Positions 9,371 through 17,523 of a stretch of 64,000 nucleotides of DNA are shown here, one piece after another (the stretch's first letter is position 1; every line of letters begins with the position of its first letter). A program made the translations under genes and the position numbers. A model generated the notes under the pieces. It saw only the letters and a list, made by a program, of their open reading frames with translations, searched no databases and was not told where the DNA came from. Source of the stretch: Sinomicrobium pectinilyticum (GTDB lineage: Bacteria; Bacteroidota; Bacteroidia; Flavobacteriales; Flavobacteriaceae); assembly GCF_003725735.1 (NCBI RefSeq), contig NZ_RJTM01000059.1, positions 1 through 64,000 on the forward strand, in the 5' to 3' direction.

Positions 9371-10150
9371 TTAATCTACTACTACTTTGAACTGGTGTTT
9401 GAGTCCCCGGAAGGCTTCCAGGTCGGCTTTGATGGAACCTACCCGCAGATCTGCCTTTATCCGCATGGGGAGTTTGTTTTCGTCATCCGAAACCCACAAG
9501 GTCAAACTGCCCTTTTCTTTAAAGACCCTTCCTGCCTGTACATAAGGTCGGAACTTTATACAGGAAATTTTGCCAAATTTAGTCTTTAATACCTCTTTAC
9601 CCAAGAACTTAAGCTTAAATTTAAAGGTCTTGTCATCATCGAATAACAAATCCAGCTCTGTTTCGTCACCTTCGGTGAGGTTTTCGGTTTTGTAATGGTT
9701 CCGAAGGTAATATACGGCCGACAGGAGGTCGTGAATATCTTTATGTACGGCTATAGTGGTGGTCTTGTTGTGCTTTTTGTTGTTTACTATGGCCTGATTA
9801 CTGTTGTAATCAAAATTTATTTCCATGTCTTTGGTATAGCCGCCTTCATCTATTTGACGAATAAATTTGTACGGCCTGCCGTCCTGTTTGTCAAAATAGC
9901 TTTCGTAATTATCATCTACTTTGAAGAACAGCCTTGCCAGTCCCGTAGTCCGGCCTTTGCCTACGACGTGAAACACGGATTTTCCGTTGAGACTGGTTTC
10001 TTTGAGTTCCATAGTGGCATAACTGGCGTTGAAGATCCCGTAGTGTACGCGGAACTGCAGCCATTCGCCGGAAGTAAAAGCATTTTTGTTTTGCGCGTCG
10101 AGGTTTGCATAAAAGCAAAAAAGTATAGTGGTTAAGACAATTTTTTTCAT
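9371..10150 (-). CDS. DUF3108 periplasmic/outer-envelope protein
   Basis: A protein of about 259 residues. I chose the ATG at 10150, not the upstream in-frame start at 10210, because MKKIVLTTILFCFYANLDAQ is a clear signal peptide. The rest fits DUF3108: GEWLQFRVHYGIFNASYATME at the start, FFKVDDNYESYFD in the middle, and KGSLTLWVSDDENKLPMRI near the end. The fold is expected to be all-beta and the function is unknown. It heads the operon with the dioxygenase-family and M23 genes. Confidence 0.85.
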   Translation of the reverse strand: MKKIVLTTILFCFYANLDAQNKNAFTSGEWLQFRVHYGIFNASYATMELKETSLNGKSVFHVVGKGRTTGLARLFFKVDDNYESYFDKQDGRPYKFIRQIDEGGYTKDMEINFDYNSNQAIVNNKKHNKTTTIAVHKDIHDLLSAVYYLRNHYKTENLTEGDETELDLLFDDDKTFKFKLKFLGKEVLKTKFGKISCIKFRPYVQAGRVFKEKGSLTLWVSDDENKLPMRIKADLRVGSIKADLEAFRGLKHQFKVVVD

Positions 10151-10678
10151 CAGTGCTAAAATATACTGTAAAAATAATAAATTGTAATTACCCTGCCCGA
10201 AAGGGATCATTAATTAACCCTGATGGAATTGAAAAAATTACGGATCGGGATCAAAAGTTTTGGAATTTTAACATTTAAGGATTTGGTGTGGGTTTTTTAG
10301 CGATGGATGCACGGATGTCTTTTGTAATGTGGCGGAAGTGGGATGGAGTTGTTTTGGGACTTCAGCAAAAAAGGATTTCTCCGGGAAATCCCTTGAAGTC
10401 GCCTGACAGAACAATTTTCGAACCATTTTTACAGGTGTTGAAGAAATTGATAAAGTCGGATGTTATTTCTTTCGGGTATGTTTTTAAGTGAACTTGTCTT
10501 GAGTTATTCTATATACCTGCAAAAGCATGACTTTTCGCCCAAATACAACAATTCAAGACAAGTTCGGCATCTAAGATTGTCAAATATATGCTGGATTAAC
10601 CTCCTTCGGAAGATCATGGCTTGTGTTAAGGATCAGCCCGGAGTTTTCTTGCTTGCGTGCGAGCAAATAAAATGTGCT
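10151..10678. other. Intergenic region with an inverted repeat
   Basis: No coding potential is convincing in these 528 bases; one 67-codon frame at 10288-10491 lacks any family resemblance. The notable element is a 13-base inverted repeat, described separately. The rest is AT-rich and may carry the promoter of the DUF3108 operon. Confidence 0.5.
10490..10565. repeat. 13-base inverted repeat with 50-base spacer
   Basis: GAACTTGTCTTGA (10490-10502) is repeated in inverted form as TCAAGACAAGTTC (10553-10565). The arms are perfect. It lacks a T-run for termination, and no transposase lies between the arms. It could be the relic of a small insertion element or a long-range mRNA hairpin. Confidence 0.5.
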
Positions 10679-11767
10679 TTAAAGTGAATTATAGATCAGC
10701 TCCATCACTTCTTCAATGACAGTTTCATCAAAAGAAGATGCCCTGTTAGACATTAAGACCATGGTCAGTTTGTCTTCGGGTATCCTGAACATAATGGCAT
10801 AAAACACATCATTGCCGCCATCATGCCAGTAAACCGGGTTTTTTGTGGGCGCTTCAGAAACCGTCCATCCATAACCGTAAAAAGAACTCTCCTCCGGATC
10901 TTCCGCAACATAAGGAAAGAATAGTTTTTCCTTTGCTTCAAAGTTTAAAACTGTTTCTCCATTTAAGGCTTTATCCCATTTTTGCATATCCGAAACAGAA
11001 GATAAAATACCACCATTAGCCCGGAGGTGCCATCCGGGCCCGTCATCTGCCCAGAGGCCGGGAGCATTGGGGAATCCCACGGGCTTATTGACCATAAAGC
11101 CTATAGCCATCCGATCGTTTTTAAAATCCGGTAATATATACCCCGTTTCTTTCATCCCGGCCGGTATCCATAATTGTGCTCTCAGGTAGTTTTCATAGGT
11201 GGTATGGGATACTTTTTCAATAATAATTCCCAAAATACTATAACCGACATTGGAATAGGCATAAATAGTTCCCGGATTATTGATCAGGGGACTGGCAAAG
11301 GCCAAATCAATAAAATCATCTGCACCAATGATGTCGTAATCATCCCCGATCCCTTCCCGAAAACCCGCAGTATGGGTAAGCAATTGATGAATAGTAATAT
11401 CTTTTTTATCATCAGGCACTTCCGGGAAATAATCCATGAGTGTATTTTCAACATGTAAGAAGCCATCCATTTCAAGCTTTAAGATCGCAGATGCTGTAAA
11501 TTGTTTGGTCAAAGAACCTATATCAAAAATAGTGTAGGGCTTATTTAGAATATCAGGGTTCTGATTTTGTATTCCGAACCCTCTTTCTAACAATACGGCA
11601 CCTTCTTTTTGAATATAAACACTTCCGTAAAAACCATCGGCTTCCTTAGCTTCGAATAAGCGCGACAGCTGCCGGGATAACCGGGCATCGTCGTCCGGAA
11701 TGGGCGGATCGTCCGTACAAGAAATGAGAAATACACTGAATACGAAATAAAATAGTTTGCTTTTCAT
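10679..11767 (-). CDS. Serine hydrolase lipoprotein, class C beta-lactamase fold
   Basis: A 362-residue lipoprotein (lipobox VFLISC, Cys17) of the beta-lactamase/PBP-like hydrolase family (S12). Catalytic motifs seen: Ser85-Leu-Thr-Lys88 (SxxK, in FDIGSLTKQF), Tyr171-Ser-Asn173 (YxN), and WHDGGN near residue 320 in place of KTG. HQLLTHTAGF is also typical of the family. Members act as peptidases, esterases or amidases, and beta-lactam resistance is not implied. It follows the frameshifted AraC gene on the same strand, 80 bases after it, so one regulator-target unit is possible. Confidence 0.88.
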   Translation of the reverse strand: MKSKLFYFVFSVFLISCTDDPPIPDDDARLSRQLSRLFEAKEADGFYGSVYIQKEGAVLLERGFGIQNQNPDILNKPYTIFDIGSLTKQFTASAILKLEMDGFLHVENTLMDYFPEVPDDKKDITIHQLLTHTAGFREGIGDDYDIIGADDFIDLAFASPLINNPGTIYAYSNVGYSILGIIIEKVSHTTYENYLRAQLWIPAGMKETGYILPDFKNDRMAIGFMVNKPVGFPNAPGLWADDGPGWHLRANGGILSSVSDMQKWDKALNGETVLNFEAKEKLFFPYVAEDPEESSFYGYGWTVSEAPTKNPVYWHDGGNDVFYAIMFRIPEDKLTMVLMSNRASSFDETVIEEVMELIYNSL

Positions 11768-11847
11768 TCTTAAGAGTTTTTAGAATTGAGGGCACAAGGT
11801 ATTTCAATGCCCGACTAAAAATGTTCCGATCTATCCAGGCGAACACC

Positions 11848-12973
11848 TTAGTCCATATGATTTTTCCGGTATTCTGAAGGAGTTACACCAGTGATCCTGC
11901 GGAAAGTAGTGTTAAAAGCTGTTTTGGAATTAAATCCGGATTCGAAGGCTACACCGAGCATGTTGAGATGCGATTTACTTGTGTCTCTGAGGATGTTCTT
12001 GCTTTCTTCAACCCTGAATTCATTTATGAGAGAATAGAAATTCTTGTTTAAATGATTGTTGAGGAAGTAGGAGAGATAGTGACTTTTATATCCTAAGCGG
12101 GTAGCTAATTTTGGTAGTGTAAGATCATTCTCCAGGTAGGGCTTATGGTACTGTAAAAATGTCAATATCTTTTCTTTCGTTTCTTTTACCTGTGCTTCTG
12201 TTAACTGGGGGTGAGCTGGCACGTTCCTTATTTCGATTATTTTTTCGATGTCATTTAATTCGGCAATGGTATAGGGAAATATTTCTTTTTGCAGTATTGT
12301 GTGATATCCCATATAGAACAGCACCCCGACCTGAACTAAATCGGCTAAATTTATCAGCCAGTCCATATTACTGAAATTAAAAATGTAGGATGTCAGCATA
12401 AGAAGGGGCATGGCCGATAAGAGGTAATAAAGCCATTTGAGGTCGATCCGTTGAACGTTGGAGCTTAATTCTTTAATTCTTTTCTGATGACGCCTTAAAC
12501 CAAAAACAGAAGCCGCCAGAAGACAGGAGGAAAAGACTAAAAAAAGGGTTTTGTACCAACCTGATGAGAAATATGCTTCGTCCAGATATTCAGGCGTTAG
12601 GTCTCCGGATCGGTGAATTAAGACGAACCGGAGTTTTGTCAATAAATCTATTACAAAAGGCAAAAAAAACAGGGCATCTTTCGGTTTAAATTTTTTAGTA
12701 GGTTGGATAAAACTAATGATGGCCATATACAAGGGCAGGCGGTAGCATGAAGATAATCAAATCAACGGAGATCATTTTTTTGATTCCCGGGAGAGAGGTT
12801 TCGGATTGCCGGATCAGGTCGGAAAGAGAAAGAAGTAAAATTCCTGATACAAAAGCAGTTAACCACTTGTTAGCCGTTTTATTATGTTTCTTGGCCATTA
12901 CCAGCGTGAGGAATGTCAAGAAAATAGCTATACCTAATTTAATGGAAAGGAAGATGATAAAGTTAATATCCAT
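11848..12973 (-). pseudogene. Membrane-anchored AraC-family regulator, frameshifted
   Basis: Two frames add up to a regulator of about 375 residues. The first (12973-12713) starts MDINFIIFLSIKL and has two or three membrane helices up to LPPALVY. The second (to 11848) continues at MAIISFIQP, adds more membrane helices, and ends in an AraC-type double helix-turn-helix (LPKLATRLGYKSHYLSYFL, then GFNSKTAFNTTFRRITGVTPSEYRK). The frames meet at GTATATGG (complement of about 12723-12730), where loss of a TA/AT pair, or one extra base, explains the break. The downstream part alone could start at TTG 12732 or ATG 12726 and still make the DNA-binding domain. It may regulate the serine hydrolase. Confidence 0.75.
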
Positions 12974-13300
12974 ATTCTAAATCGTGTATGATATACAAAA
13001 CAACACACCTTAACTATTCTCCGGCAGACCCTTCCGACGTCTTGCTAAGATAGAAAGATTACGGGTTTTTTGCCAGTATATCCACAAGGGCCACTTTTCA
13101 TGCGGATTACCCTGCACTTTTGCCTGTCCCCAGGCTTTGGATTTGCCTCGTTATTTTAGTTGTGGAGTTTGGGAGTTGTTTAGTCGGGGTGGGAAAGGGT
13201 TGTGTTTGCCGGATGTTTTATGGAGTAGAAGTTGCATGTTTCACAAGCCCGGAATTAGCCGGTAGCCAACTCCAAAATTACCAACTAACAAATTAAAGAT
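12974..13300. other. Intergenic region, no feature recognised
   Basis: These bases separate the AraC gene from the small-RNA candidate. I see no reading frame with family resemblance, no tRNA and no strong hairpin. Confidence 0.5.
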
Positions 13301-13312
13301 CTTCCACCCCTA

Positions 13313-13349
13313 CAAAAAAACAAGAGGCCCGGAATTTCCGGGCCTCTTA
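13313..13349 (-). terminator. Strong intrinsic terminator of the small-RNA candidate
   Basis: AAGAGGCCCGGAA pairs with TTCCGGGCCTCTT (13322-13348) with a minimal loop. On the minus strand it is followed by GTTTTTTTG. The plus-strand exit is AT-rich but has no T-run, so the minus strand is the likely direction. Confidence 0.85.
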
Positions 13350-13430
13350 ATTAACCAACCAAAACTTTAAATTATGAAAACTTTACTTAAAGTTACAAAA
13401 GGGCACCACCCCTTTTGATGATACAAAGAT
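13313..13430 (-). ncRNA. Candidate small RNA with own promoter and terminator
   Basis: On the minus strand a Bacteroidetes -7 box, TATCTTTG, lies at about 13423-13430. About 70-80 bases further comes a 27-base near-perfect hairpin (13322-13348) followed by a T-run (complement of 13314-13320). No protein gene on this strand lies upstream of that terminator, so a transcript of about 100 bases would be self-contained. The interior holds AAAAGGGGTGGTGCCCTTTT, itself able to fold. On the opposite strand a 14-codon frame (MKTLLKVTKGHHPF, 13374-13418) also exists, so a peptide on the plus strand is an alternative. No known family was assigned. Confidence 0.45.
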
Positions 13431-13687
13431 ATGGCAGAAATCTGCATTTGGAAATGCTTTTAAGAAACTTTAACGCAAAGCGGGGGAAAACAATATTTTT
13501 TGTTAAGGAACTTTAGTTAGTTTGCAAAGAAAACCGCTCCTTATTGATGGGTCGTCATGCCTTGTAAACACTGGGATTACCCGGCGTTAAATTACGAAAA
13601 CGTTGTAGTAGTCCCTGGTCTTTTCCCATTTTGTGCTCGTTCCTCATTTTCCGGGGGAAACGTTGCTTTACAAAAATATAATAAACA

Positions 13688-13724
13688 TTGTAAAAATCAC
13701 TATGAGAGACGTTTGTTTTTACAA
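13688..13724. promoter_or_regulatory. Candidate biotin-repressor (BirA-like) operator
   Basis: TTGTAAAAA (13688-13696) and TTTTTACAA (13716-13724) form a perfect 9-base inverted repeat 62-98 bases upstream of bioF. Known BirA sites are TTGTAAAC/GTTTACAA dyads; here the ends match, though the spacing is about three bases longer than in E. coli. An inner dyad CGTTTG/CAAACG (13710-13727) overlaps it. Position before bioF supports biotin control; this is inference. Confidence 0.4.
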
Positions 13725-13771
13725 ACGGTTTTGAACATTTTTATGAACGGTCTGCACTTGCAGGTTTTTTT

Positions 13772-13779
13772 TACCTTTG
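13772..13779 (+). promoter_or_regulatory. -7 promoter box directly before bioF
   Basis: TACCTTTG matches the Bacteroidetes TAnnTTTG element and ends six bases before the bioF ATG. The expected start of transcription would fall on or next to the start codon, giving a leaderless message. No good TTTG -33 element is seen at the usual spacing, so a promoter further upstream remains possible. Confidence 0.45.
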
Positions 13780-13785
13780 GTCCTT

Positions 13786-14934
13786 ATGGAGTTTCCGAAG
13801 AAATTAGCGATAAAATTGCAGGGCAGGGAAGAGAAAAATGCTTTGCGAAAACTGCCCGGGCCTGTTGGTGGTGTAGATTTCTCCTCCAATGATTACCTGG
13901 GCTTATCGGTATCCGAGCTTGTTTTCCGGGAAGCGGGCAGTATCCTTGAGCGGGGAGGGGGTATACGGAACGGCGCCACAGGATCACGGTTATTGACCGG
14001 AAATCATATGCTCTACCCGGAAACCGAAGAAATGCTGGCACATTTTCATCATTCGGAAGCAGCACTGATCTTTAATTCGGGCTATGATGCCAATGCAGGA
14101 TTTTTTTCCTGTGTACCGCAAAGGGGAGACGTGGTGCTTTATGACGAATGGATACACGCCAGCATCCGGGACGGAATACAAATGGGACCTGCCGGTGCAT
14201 ACAAGTTCCGGCACAATGATATGGAAGACCTGGAGGAAAAACTGCTCAGGGTCCGGGGAAATGATAAAAGGGATGTCCATATTTATATAGTGACCGAATC
14301 GGTTTTTTCGATGGACGGAGATTCTCCGGATCTGCCTGCAATGGCAGGGCTGGCTGCGAGATATGCCGCATATCTTGTCGTGGACGAAGCACATGCCGTA
14401 GGTGTTTTTGGTGTCAACGGCGAAGGATTGGTGCAGGAACTTGGCCTGGAAGACCGTGTTTTTGCAAGAATAGTTACTTTTGGCAAGGCAATGGGATGCC
14501 ATGGGGCAGCTGTCCTCGGGCCCCGCAGGCTGAAGGATTATCTGGTGAATTTTGCCCGGAGCCTCATCTATACTACGGCATTGCCCGCGCATTCCCTCGC
14601 GACGATCCGGGCCGCATACGGTATGTTGTCCGGATCACATGCCCGAAAAGCCCTTCACCGGAACATTTCTGTTTTTAAGTCCGGGTTGCATGACCTGAAG
14701 CTGGATACCCTTTTTGTTCCCAGCGATTCCGCAATACATTGTTGTGTTATTCCGGGCAATGAAAAAGTAAAAAAGATCGCTTCGCATCTCGCCGAAGAAG
14801 GATTTGACGTAAAAGCCATTCTCTCTCCTACGGTTCCCGCCGGGCAGGAGCGGCTGCGTTTTTGTTTGCATAGTTATAATACGACAGAAGAAATTTCGGA
14901 GGTGTTGAAGTTGTTGGCTATTTTTACGGAATGA
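13786..14934 (+). CDS. bioF: 8-amino-7-oxononanoate synthase
   Basis: A 382-residue PLP enzyme that condenses a pimeloyl thioester with L-alanine, the first step of the biotin ring pathway. Seen: SNDYLGLSV, GATGSRLLTGN and HHSEAALIFNSGYDAN in the N-terminal half, VDEAHAVGVFG (the cofactor Asp and His), and TFGKAMG with the PLP lysine at 234. I chose ATG 13786 over a TTG nine bases upstream. The last four bases overlap the DUF2007 start (ATGA). It could be confused with 2-amino-3-ketobutyrate CoA ligase, but bioD and bioA nearby settle the role. Confidence 0.93.
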   Translation: MEFPKKLAIKLQGREEKNALRKLPGPVGGVDFSSNDYLGLSVSELVFREAGSILERGGGIRNGATGSRLLTGNHMLYPETEEMLAHFHHSEAALIFNSGYDANAGFFSCVPQRGDVVLYDEWIHASIRDGIQMGPAGAYKFRHNDMEDLEEKLLRVRGNDKRDVHIYIVTESVFSMDGDSPDLPAMAGLAARYAAYLVVDEAHAVGVFGVNGEGLVQELGLEDRVFARIVTFGKAMGCHGAAVLGPRRLKDYLVNFARSLIYTTALPAHSLATIRAAYGMLSGSHARKALHRNISVFKSGLHDLKLDTLFVPSDSAIHCCVIPGNEKVKKIASHLAEEGFDVKAILSPTVPAGQERLRFCLHSYNTTEEISEVLKLLAIFTE

Positions 14935-15347
14935 AAGAAGAAGAGACTTTTGTAACCATAGCGACGTTTCAGTATTCGTCGGAGGCACAGGTAATCAGGG
15001 GCAGGCTGGAAGCCGAGGGTATTCGGGTTGTTATGGCAGACCACCATACGGTCGATGTCGACCCCCTGATAAGTAATGCCATCGGGGGCGTAAAATTAAA
15101 AGTACGCGGAGAAGACAGGGAGAGGGCATTGGAAGTATTAAAAACGGTCAGTAAATACTCATTGGATGATGAGGGCAATACTATTCTCTGTCCTTATTGC
15201 AGGAGTGATAAGGTTGAGTATTTTACCAATATAACCGATTTCAAATCCTTAATATCTTTCCTGCTGGGTTTTTTGTTCGGGACTTTACCTTTTTATGTCA
15301 AGTATGAATACCGCTGTGAGGCGTGTAAGAAAAAATTTAATTTATGA
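14931..15347 (+). CDS. DUF2007-domain protein within the biotin operon
   Basis: A 138-residue protein. The N-terminal ~70 residues (VTIATFQYSSEAQVIRGRLE, then GIRVVMADHHTVDVDP and GGVKLKVRGED) fit DUF2007, a small ACT/PII-like fold described as putative signal-transducing. The C-terminal part has CPYCRSDKV and YRCEACKKKF, a four-cysteine zinc ribbon, separated by a hydrophobic stretch. It overlaps bioF by four bases and bioD by four, so all three are translationally coupled. No enzymatic role in biotin synthesis is known; its placement may simply be operonic. Confidence 0.8.
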   Translation: MKEEETFVTIATFQYSSEAQVIRGRLEAEGIRVVMADHHTVDVDPLISNAIGGVKLKVRGEDRERALEVLKTVSKYSLDDEGNTILCPYCRSDKVEYFTNITDFKSLISFLLGFLFGTLPFYVKYEYRCEACKKKFNL

Positions 15348-15970
15348 CGCATTCGAAATTCTTTATTACCGGTATTTCCACAGAAGTCGGGAAAACTATT
15401 GTTTCTGCCATAGTTACGGAAGCCCTCGAAGCCGATTACTGGAAACCCATACAATCCGGGGATCTCGATAATTCGGATTCTGATAAGATAGAAAGACTTA
15501 TATCCAATCCGAAAACCAAAATACATCCCAATAGTTATGCATTAAAAACACCCATGAGCCCTCATGCGGCGGCAGAGATTGACGGGGTACGTATAGAAGC
15601 CGGGAAGATAACAGCGCCCGAAGTTTCCGGAGACCTGGTCATCGAAGGGGCGGGCGGATTACTGGTGCCGCTGAACGATACGGAAACCATTGCAGACCTT
15701 ATAAAGCCGGACTATAAAGTACTTATAGTATCCCGCAACTATCTGGGGAGCATAAACCATACCTTGCTCACTATCGAAGCATTAAAACAGCGGGGGGCAC
15801 AGGTAAAAGGAATAATCATCAGCGGTGATGAAAACCCGTCTACCGAACGTATTATAGGGAAAATGGGAAAGATCCCTATACTGGGAAGAGTAGCCGAAGA
15901 GAGCTTTTTTGACAAGGCCGTGGTCAAAAAATATGCGGAAATGTTTTCTCCGGTACTGCGGGCACTTTAG
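15344..15970 (+). CDS. bioD: Dethiobiotin synthetase
   Basis: A 208-residue ATP-dependent enzyme forming the ureido ring of dethiobiotin from diaminopelargonic acid and CO2. The P-loop reads TGISTEVGKT (about residues 9-18), WKPIQSGD follows at about 33, and VIEGAGGLLVPL carries the conserved Glu-Gly-Ala-Gly-Gly. Length fits the family. It is coupled to DUF2007 upstream and ends four bases into the convergent glycosyltransferase gene, so the bioF-DUF2007-bioD unit stops here. Confidence 0.93.
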   Translation: MTHSKFFITGISTEVGKTIVSAIVTEALEADYWKPIQSGDLDNSDSDKIERLISNPKTKIHPNSYALKTPMSPHAAAEIDGVRIEAGKITAPEVSGDLVIEGAGGLLVPLNDTETIADLIKPDYKVLIVSRNYLGSINHTLLTIEALKQRGAQVKGIIISGDENPSTERIIGKMGKIPILGRVAEESFFDKAVVKKYAEMFSPVLRAL

Positions 15971-17463
15971 TATACCCGCTGATATATTTCCGCTTCGCCT
16001 ATCCTCTTTAAAAACCGGTAATTTTTGGCCAGGATATTTTTAAAGTAGATATTATCGGGCGTATTGTCTTTCATAAAAGGTATTTTTCCCCTTTCCGTAA
16101 CAATGATCTGCGGATTGATGACGGAACATATGTATTGCAGTTCTTCTACGCTGTTTTTTCTGGGGTTGTCGTAAAACTGATATAACTGTTCGCGGTCCAG
16201 GTTGGACGGATGAGTGACGGACTTGGTGGGTGGTTGCTCGTCAATAAGCCAGTATCCTATATGGTTTTCAAGGAAAAAGATAGACTTTACATCTCCTATG
16301 TGTGCCCGGAGATATTCGGGTACTTCTATACCCTCGCCGTTGTACAGCGATTTTCCGTCCAGGGCACGGTCTCCCAGAAAACAATATTCTTTAACAGGTT
16401 CGAACTGTATAAGCAACACTATAGCCGCAGCAAACGGGGTATAGGCTATCTTCCCGAACCAGTGAATGTGGCTGATCACCACCGCCAGGGGCAGTATTAA
16501 AAACGGGTAGAGCTGAATGAGGTAATGACTGTTCATTTCGCCCGATTGTATAAAAGATAGCATTGTTCCGGCAAGCGCAAGTAAAATGTAAATGTAGTTC
16601 CTGCACAACGCGGGGAAACATTTTTTTCTGCTGTTGACAAAGATGAGGAGTGCCGCAATACCGATAAAAGGCAAGAGGTCGGTGAAGGCTTTAACATTGT
16701 TGGCGGGGTCTGGGGTGTCGTAATGCAGCGGTGCGAGTATGACGGATTCCCACCATATGTTAAGAAGGTCATTGGTGTAATAGGGTATAACGGTGAAAAG
16801 TACGGGGAGGATGACCCCCGTACCGTATATGAAGCCGCTTTTTAAGGAGGCGTAGAGGCCTTTGGACCGGAACTCGAAATACATAAGTCCAAGTCCCGTA
16901 AACAGTATCGGGTAAGCCAGGTTGAGTTTTATCATGGCTGCAATACCGAAGAGGAAACCGGCGAGGAAAATATGCCTGTTCCTTGTGGCTTTGATAAGGA
17001 ACCAGAACCCCGGGATCGAAAAGAGCATGGAGAGGTGCTCCGTCATCACTCCCTGCAGATTTCCGAACAGGCTGGATAAAAAGATATAGAGCATGCCACA
17101 CCAGAAACCTACTTTTCTTCCGGACAGGCGGTCGCCGATCTTAAAGAGGTAAAGCGAAGTTATGGCAATACCTATGGTGCCTGCAAGGCGTATGGCAATA
17201 AAACTTTTTCCGAAGATCTTGATAATGACGGCGAAGAAGAGAAATGCAACCGGGGGCTTCAGGTCCCAGAGATGGGTATACGGCAGGTGCCCTTCAGCCC
17301 AGGATTGTCCCATGAGAATAAAAGTGCTCTCGTCCCTGTCTATGTAATCCCTGAAAAAAAAAGGAAAACGAATGAACAGGGCTACTCCCAGGAAAATAAG
17401 GAAGATCTGATACAGTTTTAACGAGGAATAATTTATGTTAATCCCCTTTTTTAATAGGCTCAA
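15967..17463 (-). CDS. Polytopic glycosyltransferase, GT39/PMT-like (GT-C)
   Basis: A 498-residue membrane protein with about 11 predicted helices. After the first helix comes FRDYIDRDESTF, with the Asp-Glu pair that GT-C transferases of the PMT/ArnT type carry in their first external loop, and then HLWDLKPPVAFL. A soluble tail (about 390-498) ends in a ferredoxin-like stretch. It likely transfers a sugar from a lipid carrier to lipid or protein in the envelope; donor and acceptor are unknown. It splits the biotin genes, converging with bioD and diverging from bioA. Confidence 0.8.
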   Translation of the reverse strand: MSLLKKGININYSSLKLYQIFLIFLGVALFIRFPFFFRDYIDRDESTFILMGQSWAEGHLPYTHLWDLKPPVAFLFFAVIIKIFGKSFIAIRLAGTIGIAITSLYLFKIGDRLSGRKVGFWCGMLYIFLSSLFGNLQGVMTEHLSMLFSIPGFWFLIKATRNRHIFLAGFLFGIAAMIKLNLAYPILFTGLGLMYFEFRSKGLYASLKSGFIYGTGVILPVLFTVIPYYTNDLLNIWWESVILAPLHYDTPDPANNVKAFTDLLPFIGIAALLIFVNSRKKCFPALCRNYIYILLALAGTMLSFIQSGEMNSHYLIQLYPFLILPLAVVISHIHWFGKIAYTPFAAAIVLLIQFEPVKEYCFLGDRALDGKSLYNGEGIEVPEYLRAHIGDVKSIFFLENHIGYWLIDEQPPTKSVTHPSNLDREQLYQFYDNPRKNSVEELQYICSVINPQIIVTERGKIPFMKDNTPDNIYFKNILAKNYRFLKRIGEAEIYQRVY

Positions 17464-17523
17464 TGTTAGTCAGGTTTAGCTGCAATTCTGATCTTTGCAA
17501 GGTAATATAAATAACGATTCTCC

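Noticed and set aside
9371-10210. Upstream start for the DUF3108 protein
   Set aside because: The extra 20 residues hide the signal peptide; the internal Met at 10150 gives a canonical one.
10288-10491. 67-codon frame in the 10.2-10.6 kb gap
   Set aside because: No signal peptide, domain or conserved neighbour; likely chance.
13557-13892. 111-codon plus-strand frame overlapping bioF start
   Set aside because: Covers the bioF promoter region and runs out of frame into bioF; not protein-like.
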